DNA of 7,621 nt from Candidatus Kaiserbacteria bacterium (GTDB lineage Bacteria; Patescibacteriota; Minisyncoccia; Phycocordibacterales; UBA12088): contig PWVU01000001.1 in assembly GCA_003561715.1 (NCBI GenBank), positions 1 to 7,621 on the forward strand. The letters are read 5' to 3'. A program made the position numbers and the translations under genes. Shown in pieces: positions 5,655-7,621 of the stretch (positions are counted from its first letter, which is position 1; every line of letters begins with the position of its first letter). The notes under the pieces are model-generated. The model searched no databases and was not told where the DNA came from. It worked only from the letters and a program-made list of their open reading frames with translations.

Positions 5655-5689
5655 ACATTCAATGTAAGCAAGGCGCGTGTGGGTGTCAA
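5653..5689 (-). promoter_or_regulatory. Consensus-like promoter with overlapping palindromic operator
   Basis: On the minus strand there is a perfect TTGACA (5684-5689), a 17-bp spacer and TACATT (5661-5666, 4 of 6). The 15-nt palindrome TTACATTGAATGTAA (5653-5667) covers the -10 and start site, where a bound repressor would block RNA polymerase. This is the best-formed promoter in the window. Confidence 0.6.
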
Positions 5690-5699
5690 GCAATGCTGA

Positions 5700-5930
5700 C
5701 CCCGCAAAAATTCATCGAAATCATTGTTCGCGGGTGGGGGTTTCTTCCCTTGCAGGGACGGCACATGTCTCGCGTCTCACTTCGTCCTATCGGACTCGTT
5801 GCGCGACCAGATTTTTAATGAACGCAGTGAATATAAAAATCGAAGTACTCTTGTGGTGATATGCTCGACATTTTGACCAATGTTTCTTGTAAGTCAGCGC
5901 ACTAAAAACATGGAAATACTCTATGTGGTG
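5700..5930. other. Intergenic stretch without a recognised gene
   Basis: No credible reading frame was found. The only structure seen is an AT-rich inverted repeat, GATTTTT (5810-5816) with AAAAATC (5835-5841), enclosing TGAACGCAGTGAAT, and a small CCCT-TGC-AGGG hairpin near 5748-5757. The DNA looks like decayed mobile or repeat sequence leading into the hairpin elements that follow. Confidence 0.5.
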
Positions 5931-6041
5931 CGAATCCTACCGCGCACGCAAAGCAGTTTGCGTGCTTGCGGAGCAGTAACACAAAACAACGCCCATGAAG
6001 GGGTGCGTTTTCTGTCTGCTCCGCGGGTAGGAGTTTCTCTC
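5931..6041. repeat. Composite hairpin element, copy 1
   Basis: The outer arms TCCTACC (5935-5941) and GGTAGGA (6026-6032) are complementary. Between them lie two hairpins: GCACGCAAA/TTTGCGTGC (5944-5952 with 5957-5965), and GCGGAGCAG/CTGCTCCGC (5968-5976 with 6016-6024) with partly paired interior arms. The whole can fold as a three-way junction. Its 34-nt segment 5968-6001 is repeated exactly in copy 2, and its right end GGGTAGGAGTTTCTCTC (6025-6041) recurs at 6846-6862. Confidence 0.7.
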
Positions 6042-6100
6042 TTACAGAGCAGTATGGGTTGTATGACAACTTCGAGCAGAGCTCTCATCTGTCGACAACC

Positions 6101-6220
6101 CTTTCGAATCCTACCGCAACAGTCTCCCAGACTGTTGCTCCCGCGGAGCAGTAACACAAAACAACGCCCATGAAGGCGCTGTTTTGTTAACTGCTCCGCC
6201 TACTGGAGGAAGTTCGAACC
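6101..6220. repeat. Composite hairpin element, copy 2
   Basis: The left end TTTCGAATCCTACC (6102-6115) precedes a perfect 10-bp hairpin, GCAACAGTCT/AGACTGTTGC (6116-6125 with 6129-6138). A long hairpin follows, 6143-6199: GCGGAGCAGT/ACTGCTCCGC outside, CAAAACA/TGTTTTG and CGCC/GGCG inside. The right end is GGAGGAAGTTCGAACC (6205-6220). TTCGAA occurs at both ends and TCCT pairs with AGGA, so the plan is that of copy 1 with a different right end. The 90-nt segment between copies (6026-6115) is itself bounded by GGTAGGA and TCCTACC and has a GGGTTGT/ACAACCC stem (6056-6062 with 6095-6101). Confidence 0.7.
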
Positions 6221-6235
6221 TGTTTGGTATAAAAA
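6192..6235. repeat. 44-bp direct repeat, left copy
   Basis: This segment matches 7059-7102 with one mismatch (C at 6203, T at 7070). It covers the TGCTCCGCC arm and GGAGGAAGTTCGAACC end of the composite element, then TGTTTGGTATAAAAA. Each copy stops at the T tract or hairpin of a minus-strand terminator. A repeat this near-exact about 870 bp away implies recent duplication or conversion. Confidence 0.85.
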
Positions 6236-6261
6236 AGAAAGACCGCCCCCAATGGTCTTTC
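6231..6261 (-). terminator. Intrinsic terminator of the one-TM protein gene
   Basis: On the minus strand GAAAGACC (complement of 6254-6261) pairs with GGTCTTTC (complement of 6237-6244), 8 bp around a 9-nt loop, followed at once by TTTTTT (6231-6236). It stands about 20 nt after the stop codon at 6282. This is the clearest intrinsic terminator in the window. Confidence 0.85.
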
Positions 6262-6281
6262 GAAAAGAGTTGGTGAGCGGC

Positions 6282-6644
6282 CTATTGATCGTTAATGTGC
6301 TCCACGGCATCTTCCATGCTCATGCCAAGAGTACGCTTGGCCAGCCTGGCCGCTTTCAGCGCGCCACTGGTGCCGTTATACATCCTGAGCTGCTTGATAC
6401 GCTTGTTCATCTCGGTCAAATCGAGCTCCAGCATGAACTCGACCTCCTGCGTACCGCCCTCGCGTTGCACAGAAGATGGGGCTCTGGTGAGCTTGATCTT
6501 CGCGCCGCCTGCGGCAGCGCGGAGCAAGGATTCGACCAGATTCGGTTGCACTGGCATGTACCGAGGACGGCGCAATACCAGTGCGAAAACGCCCCCAGCT
6601 AGAAACGTCAGAAGCATTTCGATAAGCCCGATTTCAAGAACCAC
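6282..6644 (-). CDS. Small single-pass membrane protein of unknown function
   Basis: The predicted product is 120 residues. Residues 1-25 form one hydrophobic helix (LIEMLLTFLAGGVFALVL) followed by R-R-P-R, predicting an outside N-terminus and a cytoplasmic body. Residues about 48-76 look like a beta-hairpin (K-I-K-L-T-R...E-V-E-F-M-L-E-L-D-L). Residues 77-120 look helical and basic, ending L-G-M-S-M-E-D-A-V-E-H-I-N-D-Q. I do not recognise a family. The start is GTG at 6642-6644, chosen because GAGGAG (6651-6656) stands 6 nt upstream as an ideal SD and there is a strong promoter beyond it. The gene is monocistronic, bracketed by that promoter and a textbook terminator, and flanked by composite hairpin elements. 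It is almost certainly real; the role is unknown. Confidence 0.75.
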   Translation of the reverse strand: MVLEIGLIEMLLTFLAGGVFALVLRRPRYMPVQPNLVESLLRAAAGGAKIKLTRAPSSVQREGGTQEVEFMLELDLTEMNKRIKQLRMYNGTSGALKAARLAKRTLGMSMEDAVEHINDQ

Positions 6645-6650
6645 GTCGAT

Positions 6651-6706
6651 CTCCTCAGCTGGTGTACTTTTCGCGAAAATAATACATTATATTCTATATT
6701 TGTCAA
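6651..6706 (-). promoter_or_regulatory. Promoter, palindromic operator candidate and SD of the one-TM protein gene
   Basis: The minus strand shows a perfect TTGACA (6701-6706), a 16-bp spacer and TATTAT (6679-6684, 5 of 6). The 12-bp perfect palindrome TTTTCGCGAAAA (6668-6679) covers the inferred start site near 6672 and could hold a repressor. GAGGAG at 6651-6656 is the SD for the GTG start at 6644. Confidence 0.7.
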
Positions 6707-6728
6707 ATTTATCTAGGTGAATTCTCAC

Positions 6729-6763
6729 CCTAACTGCACCGAAGTTTGCAGCCTAATTGCACC
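6729..6763. repeat. Imperfect 12-bp direct repeat
   Basis: CCTAACTGCACC (6729-6740) and CCTAATTGCACC (6752-6763) differ at one base and are 23 bp apart. On the minus strand they read GGTGCARTTAGG, a form that reminds me of insertion-sequence ends. No transposase remains, so this is at most a relic. Confidence 0.45.
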
Positions 6764-6787
6764 AGCCTCTGAAGCCTCCATACTCCT

Positions 6788-6862
6788 GGGGAAATGGGGA
6801 CAGGGACAATATTTCTCTGATTTGTGTGATGTAATTATGCACCACGGGTAGGAGTTTCTCTC
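6788..6862. repeat. REP-like fragment and detached end of the composite element
   Basis: GAAATGGGGACAGGGACAAT (6791-6810) runs into ATTTC (6811-6815), forming short inverted ends GAAAT/ATTTC. It resembles REP-type units found near Y1 transposases in other bacteria. GGGTAGGAGTTTCTCTC (6846-6862) is identical over 17 nt to the right end of composite copy 1, but here it stands alone. The stretch from 6863 to 6979 shows no gene and looks like decayed sequence. Confidence 0.5.
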
Positions 6863-6979
6863 CGCCCTAAAGGATTAATTCGAAATAGTCGCTTTGCTTC
6901 TTTTCTCATTTAATACACTCGCTGTACCGATGTCGTATCTCGCTTCGCCTTATCATGCTCGCTGCGATATACTCCATCG

Positions 6980-7087
6980 CTTCGAATCCTACCCGCGAGT
7001 GAAGCAGTCCACTCGCTCGCGGAGCAAAAGAAAAGTCCCCCAATATGGGGATTTTTTTTGCTCCGCCTATTGGAGGAAGTTCGAACC
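6980..7087. repeat. Composite hairpin element, copy 3
   Basis: The left end CTTCGAATCCTACC (6980-6993) is followed by a hairpin, GCGAGTG/CACTCGC (6995-7001 with 7010-7016). A long hairpin follows, 7019-7066: GCGGAGCAAAA/TTTTGCTCCGC with inner TCCCC/GGGGA and a T8 tract at 7052-7059. The right end is GGAGGAAGTTCGAACC (7072-7087). The plan and ends equal copy 2, but the hairpin stems have different bases that still pair. The inner stem plus T8 could itself terminate transcription on the plus strand. Confidence 0.7.
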
Positions 7088-7102
7088 TGTTTGGTATAAA
7101 AA
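7059..7102. repeat. 44-bp direct repeat, right copy
   Basis: This is the partner of 6192-6235, with one mismatch. It likewise ends in an A run that serves as the T tract of a minus-strand terminator, here the one after the 86-aa gene. Confidence 0.85.
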
Positions 7103-7147
7103 GAAGCCGCCCCTCCGTACGAGACGAAGGATTGGCCTTTCGTCTCG
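7098..7147 (-). terminator. Probable terminator of the right-edge operon
   Basis: On the minus strand CGAGACGAA (complement of 7139-7147) pairs with TTCGTCTCG (complement of 7120-7128), 9 bp around a 10-nt loop. It starts about 20 nt after the stop of the 86-aa gene. A T5 tract (7098-7102) follows only after 17 nt, so it is less canonical than the terminator at 6231-6261. Confidence 0.5.
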
Positions 7148-7166
7148 CCGGTTGAGGCGGGTAACG

Positions 7167-7427
7167 CTACAGATTGCCTTGATAGACGGTCCTTGGGTGG
7201 CTGCCACAGATCTGAGTGACTTCCAGATCAAGTATTGCCGTGAACGAACCATCAGCCACGCCAACGCTTAGTTCGCGGTACGACTCGTCTGGCCACCAGG
7301 CGCGAAGGGTGAATGCGACACCTCCCGCTTCCTCAGAAAAGTGATCAACCTGGTATCTGGATGCACCAAGCCTTACCAAATCGAGGATTTTGCCCACGGC
7401 ATCCGCGTGGGGGCATGTCTGTGTCAT
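7167..7427 (-). CDS. Hypothetical protein, 86 aa
   Basis: I do not recognise a family. The product is a small soluble protein. Residues 1-20 include an amphipathic helix (A-D-A-V-G-K-I-L-D-L-V-R-L). Residues 24-86 look like several beta strands: Y-Q-V-D-H-F, G-V-A-F-T-L-R-A-W-W, E-L-S-V-G-V, F-T-A-I-L-D-L and T-V-Y-Q-G-N-L. There are two cysteines, Cys5 and Cys74, the first in a C-P-H-A-D context. The ATG at 7427 is supported by GAGGA (7435-7439), an SD 7 nt upstream that overlaps the stop of the upstream gene, so the two are translated together. A hairpin terminator follows. Confidence 0.6.
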   Translation of the reverse strand: MTQTCPHADAVGKILDLVRLGASRYQVDHFSEEAGGVAFTLRAWWPDESYRELSVGVADGSFTAILDLEVTQICGSHPRTVYQGNL

Positions 7428-7437
7428 TGATCAGTCC

Positions 7438-7620
7438 TCACTTCCAGTGGACGGCGACGATCTCAGCCTGCTTGAAGGACATAAGGAGCTTTCGTCCCTT
7501 CTCCTCCGCATCTTCCCATCGCTCACCAAAAAACGCACTTCCGGCGATCTTGGCCATGTGGAGCGAAATTGCTGTAAGCGTGCTGTGGGCGCCAGCTCCC
7601 TCGTATGGGATAAATAGCTG
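7438..7620 (-). CDS. 3' end of a hypothetical protein gene, cut by the window edge
   Basis: An open minus-strand frame enters from the right edge and gives 60 residues before TGA at 7438-7440. It starts Q-L-F-I-P-Y-E-G-A-G-A-H and contains M-A-K-I-A-G-S-A-F-F-G, E-R-W-E-D-A-E-E-K-G-R-K and a C-terminal Q-A-E-I-V-A-V-H-W-K. The second half is helical and charged. No family is recognised. Support for it being real: its stop overlaps the SD of the 86-aa gene with a 10-nt gap, the usual operon spacing, and codon use looks ordinary. An internal start at the ATG of M-A-K-I-A-G would give a short product ending the same way. Confidence 0.5.
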   Translation of the reverse strand, partial: QLFIPYEGAGAHSTLTAISLHMAKIAGSAFFGERWEDAEEKGRKLLMSFKQAEIVAVHWK

Positions 7621-7621
7621 A

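Noticed and set aside
5573..5764. 63-codon minus-strand frame across the promoter of the orphan gene
   Set aside because: Its first half lies upstream of and across the best promoter in the window. Only the part from 5653 was kept, as a low-confidence leader ORF.
6026..6115. Possible class II tRNA (GGTAGGA ... TTCGAATCCTACC, 90 nt)
   Set aside because: The 7-bp acceptor-like stem and TTCGAA are present, but there is no T stem before the loop and no clear anticodon arm. The ends are better explained as borders of the composite elements.
5880..6173. Plus-strand 97-codon frame through the hairpin elements
   Set aside because: It runs straight through inverted repeats, uses no start signal, and its content follows the repeat sequence; a chance frame. 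The M-E-I-L-Y-V-V stretch recalls the start of GIY-YIG nucleases, but no catalytic motif follows.
6295..6720. Plus-strand 141-codon frame opposite the one-TM protein gene
   Set aside because: It is antisense to a gene with promoter, SD and terminator, and runs on through that promoter.
5931..7087. Integron attC array or CRISPR array
   Set aside because: The repeats lack regular spacing and unique same-length spacers (CRISPR). I did not find the RYYYAAC/GTTRRRY core sites in the right places, nor an integrase (integron).

Overview
The window looks like accessory chromosome from a fairly GC-rich Patescibacteria (CPR, Parcubacteria-type) genome. This is inferred from gene style and is not proven. 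The signs are a GT39-type membrane glycosyltransferase paired with a membrane-anchored LamG-like protein, several tiny genes of unknown function, start codons directly behind a promoter with no Shine-Dalgarno (SD) sequence, and intergenic DNA full of structured repeats. TGA acts as a stop (for example 1700-1702 and 7438-7440), which argues against the CPR lineages that recode it.

Layout. Positions 1-3436 hold a minus-strand operon: a GT-C glycosyltransferase (1700-3436) followed after 2 nt by a LamG-like surface protein (42-1697), and perhaps the first codons of a third gene (1-24). Its promoter and a tandem palindrome lie at 3472-3528. Two plus-strand monocistronic genes follow. One is a small secreted protein (3666-4046) that looks like a histidine-less relative of a small 'CHxTG...HLxHGD' domain. 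The other is a membrane-anchored DsrE-like protein (4417-4914). Each appears to have a promoter immediately before the ATG. A strong convergent hairpin terminator (4972-5000) separates the DsrE gene from a minus-strand orphan (5005-5502). That orphan has a roughly 150-nt leader with a consensus-like promoter and two mutually exclusive hairpins beside the start codon.

From about 5930 to 7090 the intergenic DNA carries three copies of a composite multi-hairpin element plus a detached end. These surround a one-TM protein gene (6282-6644, minus) that has a clear promoter, SD and terminator. The right edge, all minus strand, holds an 86-aa orphan (7167-7427) translationally coupled to an upstream gene that runs off the window (7438-7620).

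How the genes work together. The GT39 and LamG proteins plausibly act together in cell-surface glycan synthesis or display. The other genes show no shared pathway. No transposase, CRISPR array, rRNA or convincing tRNA was seen. The strongest candidates for something undescribed are the composite hairpin element family and the leader of the 5005-5502 gene.
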